64,000 bases of DNA from Paenibacillus sp. PastM-3 (GTDB lineage Bacteria; Bacillota; Bacilli; Paenibacillales; Paenibacillaceae). Shown here piece by piece: positions 7,467-16,423 of this stretch (position 1 is the first letter of the stretch; every line of letters starts with the position of its first letter). A program made the position numbers and the translations under genes. The notes under the pieces were generated by a model. It was given only the letters and a program-made list of their open reading frames with translations. It was not told where the DNA came from and made no database searches. Where the stretch lies: positions 496,001-560,000 of the forward strand of contig NZ_JARXXP010000002.1 of the NCBI RefSeq assembly GCF_029893965.1, read 5' to 3'.

Positions 7467-10214
7467 CTACCGCCAAGCGCTGATCCGCTCGGATTTGCGG
7501 ATAAACAGCGATGCCAGGGATTTTACTCTCGCCTCGAGCAGTTTCGTACGGCCCTCGGGAGTCCGGGTATACACAAGTATGGCCGGGCCGATATGCTTTC
7601 TCCAAAGCGCGGCAAAACGCTCGGCGTGCTCCTTGCGGCGTCCGATCTCCTCCGGAATGGCGTGATAATCATGGGATCGGCCGAACCAGCGCCGCGATGT
7701 ACGATAAATCAGGTAACGGGGATTATCAATCGGATCGAGCAGCTGCTGCATGGCGTTCAGGAACACCGTTTTTTCATGCGTGCTCCCGTCTCTCAGCCAG
7801 CATACGATCATACCCTTATCCTCCTGGGTTCCGATTAGGTGAATGCTCGGAGCGGACTGGATCAGCTTCATTTCATACAAAACCGTGTATACGGCTAATC
7901 CGGCTTCGCGGATGCTTCGTTCCAGCGACTGGTGTTTGAGCGTCATGGTTGCGGCCTTAAAGATCCAGGGACTGGCACAGACGGATGCCAGGACGGCAGC
8001 GATGCTCATTTTGAACCATCCCGGCGCATCCGAATGAAGGAGCTGGGGCGATGAAATAGCTTCAACAAAGAATTGCAGAGCCAGCGCAGCCGCAAACGTA
8101 AGCACCGCCTTGATCGTATAGGGATACACCACCGGTCTGGGAACGCTCTCCCGGTCCGTCCTCAGCTCCTCGGTCATTGAGCCGTTAAGGGCGATCGCCG
8201 AGGCCCACTGCTCCTTGAGCAAATGCCGCTCTCTGGCTCTTTCCAAGGTTTGAGCATTGTATAGCTCAATATCTCTGTCCGATAACTGTCTTTGCGTTAG
8301 TCCTACACGGTCCATGCCGGATTCTATCGTTTCATTCGTAATCGACAAGCCCACCAAAGACCGGAAACGTCTGGCAAGGGAGGCCATATCCTCGCCGCCG
8401 TCCGCAAGCCCCGTATCGACACAGGCCAAATGCCAGATCGCGCCGGTCTTGTCCGGATTGCCGCGCTGCGCGCGGATAGCCCGCCCCCGCATCTGATTGG
8501 ACAGCATAAAGGAGCCTACATAGGAAGCCATAATCATGGAGTTGATCCCGGGCGCATCCCAGCCTTCGCCCAGCAGCGCCGCCGTACCGACAAGGACACG
8601 GATACCGCCCTCGGTAAAAAGCGCCGTCACCCATTCGACGATGGACGAACGATTCGAGTCGCGCACTTCAATCGACACGTACCTGGAATCATGAGGAAGA
8701 GGCCGCTCGGTGAGCGTTATTCCGCGTTGACCGGCCGTCTCCCGCACCCGGTCCGCTGCTGCGGCAGGCAGGATTACGAGCGAGCCGGTCAGAACGCCGA
8801 TGGGCAGCTCGCGCGCGTCCGTTTCCTTACCTTTAAGCCGCCTGCGGATGCTCTCAAAAATCGGCACCACCCCGAGACGCTGCAGCGGCCGTTCATCTCC
8901 CGCATGCTCCGGCAGGTCTTCCTTCCGGATGTAATCGGTCAGGATGACCATGCGCAGCCCGCTGCCGAGCACCGACCGTTCAAAATCGAGAATATGTCCA
9001 ATTTGCTTCAGCTTCGATACGCTGTGGACGAGCATCCTGGACAGCGTCGGCGTAGACCGCAAATACAGCCTCCGCCGCTCAATCATGCCAAGCTGGCTTA
9101 GCCGCCTGTGAAGCTCCTTCAGCTCCGGCCGGCCTGAATCCACGGCTTCATCTTTAAATAAAACTCCGTTCAACAGCTCCTCAAGCCACTCGTCGCTCAG
9201 GTCAGGCGCATCGCCCTCCTTCAGCCCGAGCAGCTTGACGGCTTCGCTCCATACCGGCTGCTGAGCCGCCTTCAAGTAGATGACCATGCTGGAGTAATAC
9301 TCCGGAGAAGACAAAATGTCTTCCATATGGGCTTCCGCATCCGTGATCCAGGGATGGCCGGCGATCAGCTCCGTCAAAAAGCGGTCGCGGATGAGCTCGT
9401 CTCTCAGGCGTGCAGCCTGCGCGCGAAACTCGCGAATCCGGTCCGCTTCCTTCCCCTCGGGAGAGGTCAGCATAATGTAATCCTGATGCGGACACAGCTC
9501 TCCATGGCGGACCAGCTCCGGCACGCTGATCTCCTCATCGATCGGTCCGCACAGCTCGATATACCGCTGCCACTCATGCGGGTTCACATCATAGGGCGGC
9601 GTTGCCGTCAGCGCAAGTTTGATCGGCTGCTCGAGCATATCGCACAACCGGACGGCGCTTCTCCACCAGGACACGCGTAAGTGATGGGCTTCGTCAAAAA
9701 TGACGGTGCGGAACCCCAGCTTGTTCAGCTTTTCAATCGTCTCTGCCGCCTCTGACGGCTGGTCGGGACCCTCTTCCATCCCGGCTTTCTCCGCCCCCTC
9801 TTCCATCCCGGCATCATCCGCATCTTCCGGCAGCTCCTGCTCGTCATTCTCGTTCCCGGAGGCGCCCAGAACGGCATGTACAGCCTGATAAGTTGTAATC
9901 GTGACCATGGCCGGACGATGGATGGAAGTCGACAGCCAATCCGGGCGCCGGTCTGTATCCAGAAACAGCTCCGTGAAACGGCTTGCCCACTGCTCCTTGA
10001 TCGTCAGGTTCGGCGCCAAAATGATCGTCGGCCGGTTGATGCGAAGCATGACCTCCAGACCGAGGACCGTTTTGCCCGATCCGGGCGGGGCGACAAGGTG
10101 CAGGCGCCGGCTCTCTATGTGCTCCTCCAGCCGGTCCAGTATCCGCTTCTGATAGGAACGCCATGGATAACGAAATTGGATATACTCAGGAAAAGTCATG
10201 GGGTAATTCTGCAT
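7467..10214 (-). CDS. Membrane-anchored DEAH-type superfamily 2 helicase
   Basis: A 915-aa SF2 ATPase. Walker A is APPGSGKTV near residue 42-50, Walker B is VIFDEAHH near 171-178, motif III is LTATP near 202-206. The helicase-C domain ends in LVGTAALLGEGWDAPGINS and SNQMRGRAIRAQRG (motifs V and VI). Two unusual parts stand out. An acidic Asp/Glu-rich insert (about 120-158) contains a near repeat AGMEEGAEK/AGMEEGPDQ. Two hydrophobic segments (about 701-719 and 735-755) are followed by a roughly 160-residue soluble C-terminus I do not recognise. Start ATG 10214 has GGAG 7 nt upstream; the in-frame start at 10274 has no RBS. It stands alone between convergent and divergent neighbours. Defence or nucleic-acid repair roles are possible but unproven. 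Confidence 0.85.
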   Translation of the reverse strand: MQNYPMTFPEYIQFRYPWRSYQKRILDRLEEHIESRRLHLVAPPGSGKTVLGLEVMLRINRPTIILAPNLTIKEQWASRFTELFLDTDRRPDWLSTSIHRPAMVTITTYQAVHAVLGASGNENDEQELPEDADDAGMEEGAEKAGMEEGPDQPSEAAETIEKLNKLGFRTVIFDEAHHLRVSWWRSAVRLCDMLEQPIKLALTATPPYDVNPHEWQRYIELCGPIDEEISVPELVRHGELCPHQDYIMLTSPEGKEADRIREFRAQAARLRDELIRDRFLTELIAGHPWITDAEAHMEDILSSPEYYSSMVIYLKAAQQPVWSEAVKLLGLKEGDAPDLSDEWLEELLNGVLFKDEAVDSGRPELKELHRRLSQLGMIERRRLYLRSTPTLSRMLVHSVSKLKQIGHILDFERSVLGSGLRMVILTDYIRKEDLPEHAGDERPLQRLGVVPIFESIRRRLKGKETDARELPIGVLTGSLVILPAAAADRVRETAGQRGITLTERPLPHDSRYVSIEVRDSNRSSIVEWVTALFTEGGIRVLVGTAALLGEGWDAPGINSMIMASYVGSFMLSNQMRGRAIRAQRGNPDKTGAIWHLACVDTGLADGGEDMASLARRFRSLVGLSITNETIESGMDRVGLTQRQLSDRDIELYNAQTLERARERHLLKEQWASAIALNGSMTEELRTDRESVPRPVVYPYTIKAVLTFAAALALQFFVEAISSPQLLHSDAPGWFKMSIAAVLASVCASPWIFKAATMTLKHQSLERSIREAGLAVYTVLYEMKLIQSAPSIHLIGTQEDKGMIVCWLRDGSTHEKTVFLNAMQQLLDPIDNPRYLIYRTSRRWFGRSHDYHAIPEEIGRRKEHAERFAALWRKHIGPAILVYTRTPEGRTKLLEARVKSLASLFIRKSERISAWR

Positions 10215-10522
10215 GGATGTCTCCTCTCTATCCCTCATGTCATCTTTTAGTGCGTTTCTTATCTTTTTAAACAAACATACGCGCTAATGAATACGCCGGA
10301 CCTTAACATGACATAAACCTGTCGGTATGGTCCCTAATACACTTTCCATATGTTAGACACAAACAGGCGGAAAGGTTGAAGGATTTTCCAATTATTTATG
10401 GAAAGATAGGAGTACCTGAAATCGAATACAGCGCACCTGTAATTAGGGGTAGTGTTGGGAAGCCATTTCGTGGACTATGCGGGCGGCCATCCGTTTTGGG
10501 AAATGATTAGGGAAAAGAGGAA

Positions 10523-11788
10523 ATGAAGCTGATGACAACCATTCGGTTAGGCGATACCCGGTTAACAGGAGCGGATGGCGTGCGTGCCATTGCCTGCCTG
10601 TCCGTCATCCTGCATCATGTGTCACAACGTCTGGCGATGCCCGCTCCAAGCCCTTGGCTTCAAGAAGTACAGTCGGTTCTCTTGCTTGGGAACAGCGGAG
10701 TAAGTTTGTTTTTCGTATTAAGCGGATTTTTGTTATCGCTTCCATTCTGGAGCGCTTACCTGGACAGTGAGGCATACCCGAGCATCCGAACGTATACGAT
10801 GCGCCGCGCGGCAAGAATTATGCCCGGCTTTTATGTTGCGTTCCTGGTGTGTCTGTGGCTCGAATGGAGGCTGGGCAGCGAAATGGGGTTCTTATGGCGG
10901 CGGATCATAACGGGCTTCACGTTTACGTCGGGTTTCCACTATACAACGTTTTTTCCGTCCGAATGGAATGGGCCCTTCTGGTCGATCAGCTTCGAGGTAT
11001 TTTGCTACCTGCTTATGCCGTTGTTTATGGCTGTATTGTTTCGGCTCGGCCAGCGGCGTTCGTTCGGCAAGGCGGTCTTGTTCTGGCTCACTGCAATCGG
11101 ATTGGTGTTTGTCGTCAACTCGCTCATACATCATTGGTTTACACCAGGCGAGAGCGGCCGGGGCTGGGAATATGGTCAAATAGGCGGTGCAAAATACTGG
11201 ATGCCGAATTATAATCCGGTCGGATTCTTCGGCCACTTTGCTATCGGCATTCTGGCGGCGGGAGTGACAGCCGCGACCATGCAGCGCGGCGCCGCAATCG
11301 AGCGGTTGCGCAAGCTCGGGCTGTTCGACGCAGTTGCGGCAGCCGCTTTGGCGCTTGCCGGCCTGCTGATCTGGCGAATGCGCCATCAGGGCGAATTCGA
11401 TTTCAGCTTCCAGCAGCAGCCGTACTACTTCCCGGCATATGCCATCCTATTTGGAATCGTGCTGATGTCCGCACCGTTCAGCGTGCTATTGGGGCGCTGG
11501 TTAGATAACCGCTTGTTCCGTTTTACCGCGAAAATGTCATTTGGTCTGTATATCTGGCACTATCTGTTCATTACCTTAATCGAAAAGTACGGCATGAAGG
11601 ATTACCACTATTCCGGGGTCACGGACGTGTGGCGATGGCTCGGCATCAGTGTATCCGTCATCTTCCTCTCCTATGCGGCCGCGACGTTCTCTTATTATGT
11701 CATAGAGCAGCCATTCATTAACAGGTCGAAGGGCAAACCGTTCTTTCGGCGCAAGCGGAGAGATACGCCCCCGATTGAAGCTGCATAA
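10523..11788 (+). CDS. Acyltransferase-3 family membrane protein
   Basis: A 421-aa integral membrane acyltransferase (OafA/acyltransferase 3 family) that would transfer acyl groups to cell-surface or secreted carbohydrates. The N-terminus has the family pattern TGADGVRAIACLSVILHHVS, with the conserved histidine pair, then GNSGVSLFFVLSGFLLSLPF with the conserved arginine-containing loop after it. About ten hydrophobic segments follow, and the C-terminus is basic (RSKGKPFFRRKRRD). ATG 10523 overlaps AGAGGA closely; ATG 10532 has better spacing and may be the true start. Substrate is unknown. Confidence 0.88.
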   Translation: MKLMTTIRLGDTRLTGADGVRAIACLSVILHHVSQRLAMPAPSPWLQEVQSVLLLGNSGVSLFFVLSGFLLSLPFWSAYLDSEAYPSIRTYTMRRAARIMPGFYVAFLVCLWLEWRLGSEMGFLWRRIITGFTFTSGFHYTTFFPSEWNGPFWSISFEVFCYLLMPLFMAVLFRLGQRRSFGKAVLFWLTAIGLVFVVNSLIHHWFTPGESGRGWEYGQIGGAKYWMPNYNPVGFFGHFAIGILAAGVTAATMQRGAAIERLRKLGLFDAVAAAALALAGLLIWRMRHQGEFDFSFQQQPYYFPAYAILFGIVLMSAPFSVLLGRWLDNRLFRFTAKMSFGLYIWHYLFITLIEKYGMKDYHYSGVTDVWRWLGISVSVIFLSYAAATFSYYVIEQPFINRSKGKPFFRRKRRDTPPIEAA

Positions 11789-11814
11789 GGTATCGAACAT
11801 ACAGCAAGATGATC

Positions 11815-11851
11815 AAACCCGGTTCTCAAGGAGAGAGCCGGGTTTGTTTTT
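11815..11851. terminator. Bidirectional terminator between convergent genes
   Basis: AAACCCGGTTCTC pairs with GAGAGCCGGGTTT (one wobble) and is followed by TTTGTTTTT on the plus strand. It sits between the acyltransferase and GH16 stops. Confidence 0.85.
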
Positions 11852-12593
11852 ACTTATACAGCCAAATCCCCGCCACCGTCATGACCCCCGGCAGGCTGTC
11901 CTCATCCACCGCTGCATTGTTGTCGTACCAGCCGCCCAAGGCCAGGTTGAGGATCAGATAAAACGGCTGGTCGAACGGCATGCCCGGCTCAAGCCGGCGC
12001 TCGGCGAAGCAGTGGCCGTCCACCAGCCAGCGGATGGATTCGGCGCTCCACTCCAGGGCATAATCACGGAACTGGTTGATCGTGCCGTCTGCAAGCTCGT
12101 GGGTAAATTCCTCGACCACCTTGCTGTCCAGATTCTTACCGTAGTGCAGCGTTCCGGCAATCTGCCGGGGCAGGCGGCCCTTGGCCTCCAGAATGTCCAG
12201 CTCACCGGACGCCGGCCACGGTCCGTAGGCATAATCTTGCGGCATCAGCCAGATCGCCGGCCACAGGCCCTGCCCCACAGGCAGCTTGGCGCGGATAACT
12301 AATTTTCCGTAGCAGAAGGAGAAATGATTCCTTGTATCAAGGCGGGCTGAGGTGTAGCCAAAGCTCCGCCCGTCCTGCTCTATTTTTTCACGGCATGCCC
12401 GCAGGTTTAGCCCTTGCCCGTCAAAGTAGAGGTTATCAGCACGGCCTGTATAAAACTGCTGCTCATTATTGCCCCAGCCCGGATAAACGGGCTTATCATT
12501 CAGGTCAAGCAGATCATTGCCTGTCCGGATGTTCCAGAGGCTGAGATCGCCCCCGCCATTTACAAAATCCTGCTCCCACACCAGCTTGCTCAT
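11850..12593 (-). CDS. Intracellular glycoside hydrolase family 16 (beta-glucanase-like)
   Basis: A 247-aa GH16 domain that would cleave beta-1,3 or mixed beta-glucan links. The catalytic signature ASGELDILEAKG places the nucleophile at E131, the helper at D133 and the acid/base at E136. GQGLWPAIWLMP and the C-terminal PFYLILNLALGG are also typical. ATG 12593 is chosen because GAGAGGAGTG lies 8-9 nt upstream. No signal peptide follows from that start, so the enzyme is probably cytoplasmic, which is uncommon for GH16. It diverges from an oligosaccharide ABC importer and probably trims imported oligosaccharides. Confidence 0.9.
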   Translation of the reverse strand: MSKLVWEQDFVNGGGDLSLWNIRTGNDLLDLNDKPVYPGWGNNEQQFYTGRADNLYFDGQGLNLRACREKIEQDGRSFGYTSARLDTRNHFSFCYGKLVIRAKLPVGQGLWPAIWLMPQDYAYGPWPASGELDILEAKGRLPRQIAGTLHYGKNLDSKVVEEFTHELADGTINQFRDYALEWSAESIRWLVDGHCFAERRLEPGMPFDQPFYLILNLALGGWYDNNAAVDEDSLPGVMTVAGIWLYK

Positions 12594-12744
12594 CGTTTGG
12601 CACACTCCTCTCATGTAAACACAGCATACTGCATTTCGGAACACGGATATCGGAATCCAAAAAATTGGGATGGCGGCAAAAACAGTGGCCTTTTTTTCCT
12701 GTGCCTTTTTTCTTACGATGAAAAGGAAGGGAGGGACAAAAGAC

Positions 12745-13665
12745 ATGTTTCGATTCCGGGGGGAACAAATGAAAGCGTTTTTTAGACAATGGCAGCTGCA
12801 AAGCATGGTTATTCCGGGCATTGTCTGGATGATTATTTTTTGTTATCTTCCGATGTTCTGGCTCGTTATCGCCTTTATGGATTACAGTATCGCGAAGCCC
12901 ATGCTCGAGTCACCGTTTGTCGGGCTGAAGCACTTTGAGGCCTTCGTGAGCGATGACCGGTTCTGGCGTTCGATCCGCAATACGCTGGGGATGAGCAGTA
13001 TCAAGCTGATTCTAGGCTTTCCAATTCCGATTCTGTTCGCGCTGCTGCTTAATGAAATCCGCAGCCTGCGCTTCAAGCGTACGGTGCAGACTATATCGTA
13101 CCTGCCGCATTTTATCGCGTGGACGATCTTCGGCGGGATTGCGCTCAACTGGCTGGGCGAAGGCGGGGTGATCAATCAGCTGATGATGGCAATCGGGCTG
13201 CAGGACCGTGAAATTCTGTTTAACAGTGATGCCAAATATTTCTGGTGGATTACCTTTTTTACCGATACGCTGAAGGAAACGGGCTGGAGTGCCATTATCT
13301 ACATTGCAGCTATCTCGGGCATTGATCCCGGACTATATGAAGCTGCAGAGCTTGATGGTGCAGGGCGCTGGCAGCGGATGTGGCATATTACCGTGCAGAG
13401 CATCCGTCCGACGATTGCCATCCTGTTCATTCTCGCGGTGAGCGGTATCCTGGGCAGTAATTTTGAACAGATTTTTATGCTGAAGAACAATATGAACATG
13501 AAAATGGCGGAAAGCCTCGATCTGTACATTTACAACATGGGGCTTGTGTCAGGACGGCATTCCTTCTCCACAGCGGTGCTGTTTGCCCGTTCCATCGTGG
13601 CGCTGGGGCTGCTGTTCATGGCGAATCAGACATCCAAAAAACTGACCGGGGACAGTATCTTCTAG
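12745..13665 (+). CDS. Oligosaccharide ABC transporter permease, LplB/YtcP type
   Basis: A 306-aa inner-membrane permease subunit of a carbohydrate (CUT1) importer with about six hydrophobic segments. The EAA-loop region is YEAAELDGAGRWQRMWHITV. ATG 12745 follows a GGGAGGG RBS; in-frame ATGs at 12718 and 12769 are alternatives. First gene of a same-strand set with a CarB-type permease, binding lipoprotein, sensor kinase and response regulator. No ATPase is encoded nearby, as usual for this class, which shares an MsmX-type ATPase. Confidence 0.92.
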   Translation: MFRFRGEQMKAFFRQWQLQSMVIPGIVWMIIFCYLPMFWLVIAFMDYSIAKPMLESPFVGLKHFEAFVSDDRFWRSIRNTLGMSSIKLILGFPIPILFALLLNEIRSLRFKRTVQTISYLPHFIAWTIFGGIALNWLGEGGVINQLMMAIGLQDREILFNSDAKYFWWITFFTDTLKETGWSAIIYIAAISGIDPGLYEAAELDGAGRWQRMWHITVQSIRPTIAILFILAVSGILGSNFEQIFMLKNNMNMKMAESLDLYIYNMGLVSGRHSFSTAVLFARSIVALGLLFMANQTSKKLTGDSIF

Positions 13666-13680
13666 AAAGGGGGCAGACCG

Positions 13681-14565
13681 GTGAAAGGACGCACAGGCTT
13701 TAGGAGCATCGGTGTATTTGAAGTCTGCAACACCCTGCTGATGCTGGGAGTATGCTTTCTCACGCTGTACCCGATGTGGTTCGTGCTGATTAACTCGCTT
13801 AACGCGCCGGAGCAGGCGCTGCTGGGCACCGTCAACTGGTTCCCGGAGCAGCTGTCGCTGGCCAGCTACAGTGTTGTTTTTAATGATAAAACGATGATGA
13901 ACGGGTTCCTGATCACCACCCTGCGCACCATAATCGGCTCAGCAGCACATGTGCTGTTCACCGCCATTATTGCCTATGGCCTGAGCAAGACGACGCTGAT
14001 CGGACGCAAGGTGTACATGAAGATAGCCCTGGTGACCATGCTTTTTTCAGGCGGACTCATTCCTACGTTTATTCTGATGACGAAGCTGGGGCTTTATGAT
14101 AACTTCTGGGTGTTCGTCATTCCCGGCATGTACAGCTTTTTCAATATGGTGATCTTTATGAGCTTCTTCCGCACCATTCCTGATAGTCTGGAGGAGTCGG
14201 CCAAGGTGGACGGGGCATCGGACTATGGTGTGCTGTTCCGGATTGTACTGCCCAACAGTATGGCTGTAATCGCTACCATCTCGCTGTTCTCGGCCGTCTA
14301 TCACTGGAATGACTATTATCAGGGCGTTATTTATATCCGTTCGCAGGATATTTTGCCGCTGCAGACGATCCTGTACAAAATTATCGCCGAAAACTCCATG
14401 TCGTTCATGCAGCAGCAGGCGATGGCCCAGTTCGGGGCAAGGCTGCCCGGCAACTCGATCAAGTTCGCCTCCATGATGGTGGCCACATTGCCGATTCTGC
14501 TGTTCTACCCCTTCATTCAGCGTTATCTGGTCAAAGGGGTTATGATCGGCGCAATAAAGGGATAA
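13681..14565 (+). CDS. Oligosaccharide ABC transporter permease, CarB family
   Basis: A 294-aa CUT1 permease partner. The EAA loop is EESAKVDGASDYGVLFRIVL and about six hydrophobic segments are visible. It ends with RYLVKGVMIGAIKG, the highly conserved C-terminus of this family. The start is GTG 13681, after GAAAGGGGGCAG. It lies 15 bp after the first permease and 24 bp before the binding protein, so the three are one operon. Confidence 0.92.
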   Translation: MKGRTGFRSIGVFEVCNTLLMLGVCFLTLYPMWFVLINSLNAPEQALLGTVNWFPEQLSLASYSVVFNDKTMMNGFLITTLRTIIGSAAHVLFTAIIAYGLSKTTLIGRKVYMKIALVTMLFSGGLIPTFILMTKLGLYDNFWVFVIPGMYSFFNMVIFMSFFRTIPDSLEESAKVDGASDYGVLFRIVLPNSMAVIATISLFSAVYHWNDYYQGVIYIRSQDILPLQTILYKIIAENSMSFMQQQAMAQFGARLPGNSIKFASMMVATLPILLFYPFIQRYLVKGVMIGAIKG

Positions 14566-14589
14566 CCAAACCGAAAGGATGATCTTCTA

Positions 14590-16260
14590 ATGAAGCATAA
14601 ATCCGTTAAAAGAAGTCTGACCCTGCTGCTGACCGCGATGCTCTCGCTGTCCCTGGCCGCCTGCAGCGGCAATTCCGCCAATAATGAAAGCGCGCCGACG
14701 GCGGCACCTCCGGCTGACGCTACTGCTGCACCGCAGGAGGAAGCCAAGCTGAATCCCGACGAGCCGGCCTGGAAGCTGGACACAAGCCCGATTGACCTGA
14801 CCTGGTTCGTCGGGGCCAACTGGTACGCCCATTCCTGGGGGGAGAGCCTGACCTCGAAATACGTTACAGAGAAAACCGGCGTCAACGTCAAGCTTGAAGT
14901 GCCTTCCGGCGAAGCGAATGAGCATATCACCCTGATGATGACCTCCGGCCAGCTGCCTGACCTCATCTCCATGGGCTCCTGGGAAACCGCTGTCAAAAAG
15001 CTTTGGGAAGGCGATCACGTCTTCGCCCTGAATGAGCTGGCCGACCAGTATGATCCTTACTTCTACAAAGTAGCCGGCGACGGTACCCTGAAATGGTACC
15101 GCCAGGAGAACGGTAACACCTATGGGATTCCCAATGACTCCTACAGCCCGAACCTGATGCATGAGACCGGCATGACGGCGGCCAATCAGACCTTCCTGGT
15201 GCGGAAGGACCTGTATGAGGAAATGGGCAGTCCTGACCTCAGCACACCGGAAGGCTTCCTGGGCGCATTACAGCTGCTGAAGGATAAGTACCCTGAATAT
15301 AAGGGCCAGCCGATGAGCCCGTTTTTTGCCCAGGGGAATGTGCCTTACGGGATGACTGAATATCTGCAGAATCTGCTCGCTGTTCCGCATGAAAAAGACG
15401 GCAAGGTGTATGACCGCGTAACCGATCCCGAATACCTCACCTGGCTGAAAACCTTCCGCACCGCTTACGAGCGCGGTCTGATCAATGTGGACTTCCTGGT
15501 GGATTCCGATACGCAGGTGGAGGAGAAAACAAACAACGCCCGTTATTTCATGATGATCCGTGAATGGACCGGCATGACTGCCGTGAATCCGCTGCTGGCT
15601 GCAAGCGCCAACCCGGATTCCTACTACATCGCTGTAGACGGCCCGCAGAACAGCAAAGGCGACAGCGCCAAGCTGTTCCCCGGCAACATGGACGGCTGGA
15701 TGGTCACGATGATCAGCAAATCGACCAAAAACCCGGAACGGGCGATCCGCTTCCTGACCTATCTCGCCAGCGAGGAAGGGCAGCAGGATCTGTTCCTCGG
15801 CAAGGAAGGCGAAACGTGGGAGACCGTGGACGGCAAACCTCAGCTGAAGGCGGATATGGTTAACCTGATTGCAAGTGATATCGAAACACTGGAGAAGCAA
15901 TATGGCGTGCTGGATACGTACTGGATGATGCGTAACCCGGTTATTGTGAACCAGTGGAGACCTGAGAAGGCGCCGGTAATCAAGCAGATGGAGGACTTTG
16001 CAAATAGCCAGGCTGATATTGACAGCGGCATTTATAAGGGCCTTGACCCTCTGGGCGATTCCGAGGTTGCGGTAGCCTGGTCGCGGATTTCGCAGAACTG
16101 GGAGGAAGTGCTGCCGGAGCTGATTACGGCCAAGGATGAGGCTGCTTTTGACAAAGTATTTGCAAGCTTCCTTGAGCGCCGTGACGAATACGGCTTCCAG
16201 CAGGTGGTGGAATTCCGCCAGGCTGAGCTGGATGCGCGGAAGACCAAAATGGCGAACTAG
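14590..16260 (+). CDS. Oligosaccharide-binding lipoprotein, LplA type
   Basis: A 556-aa extracellular solute-binding protein of family 1. The signal peptide ends in a lipobox SLSLAACSGN (Cys 25), so the mature protein is membrane-anchored by lipid. A low-complexity Ala/Pro/Thr linker (about 30-50) follows. Typical LplA-type features are ITLMMTSGQLPDLISMGSWE and a long C-terminal helix ending in FRQAELDARKTKMAN. The neighbouring GH16 enzymes suggest a beta-glucan oligosaccharide ligand, but this is inference. Confidence 0.92.
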   Translation: MKHKSVKRSLTLLLTAMLSLSLAACSGNSANNESAPTAAPPADATAAPQEEAKLNPDEPAWKLDTSPIDLTWFVGANWYAHSWGESLTSKYVTEKTGVNVKLEVPSGEANEHITLMMTSGQLPDLISMGSWETAVKKLWEGDHVFALNELADQYDPYFYKVAGDGTLKWYRQENGNTYGIPNDSYSPNLMHETGMTAANQTFLVRKDLYEEMGSPDLSTPEGFLGALQLLKDKYPEYKGQPMSPFFAQGNVPYGMTEYLQNLLAVPHEKDGKVYDRVTDPEYLTWLKTFRTAYERGLINVDFLVDSDTQVEEKTNNARYFMMIREWTGMTAVNPLLAASANPDSYYIAVDGPQNSKGDSAKLFPGNMDGWMVTMISKSTKNPERAIRFLTYLASEEGQQDLFLGKEGETWETVDGKPQLKADMVNLIASDIETLEKQYGVLDTYWMMRNPVIVNQWRPEKAPVIKQMEDFANSQADIDSGIYKGLDPLGDSEVAVAWSRISQNWEEVLPELITAKDEAAFDKVFASFLERRDEYGFQQVVEFRQAELDARKTKMAN

Positions 16261-16272
16261 CTTATGGAGATG

Positions 16273-16294
16273 CCGGCTGCCCGGGGGCGGCCGG
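16273..16294 (+). other. Stable hairpin without U-tract between binding protein and kinase genes
   Basis: CCGGCTGCC / GGCGGCCGG form a 9-bp stem (one wobble) around a CGGG tetraloop, 13 bp after the binding-protein stop. There is no T-run, so it is not a classic terminator. It could protect the 3' end of the abundant importer mRNA. Confidence 0.55.
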
Positions 16295-16423
16295 TATTGC
16301 CTGCTTATACAGAGTCCTTTGCAGCGCCTGTTGTAGAGTCTCTTATGAGTAGATGCATTTTGCTGATTACCTGCCTGTATTTTTGTAATACATGGTATAT
16401 TACAAATATAGGGAGGTATGGGA

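Noticed and set aside
16273..16294. Hairpin as a terminator
   Set aside because: The stem is strong but there is no U-tract after it on either strand, so it is reported as a hairpin only.
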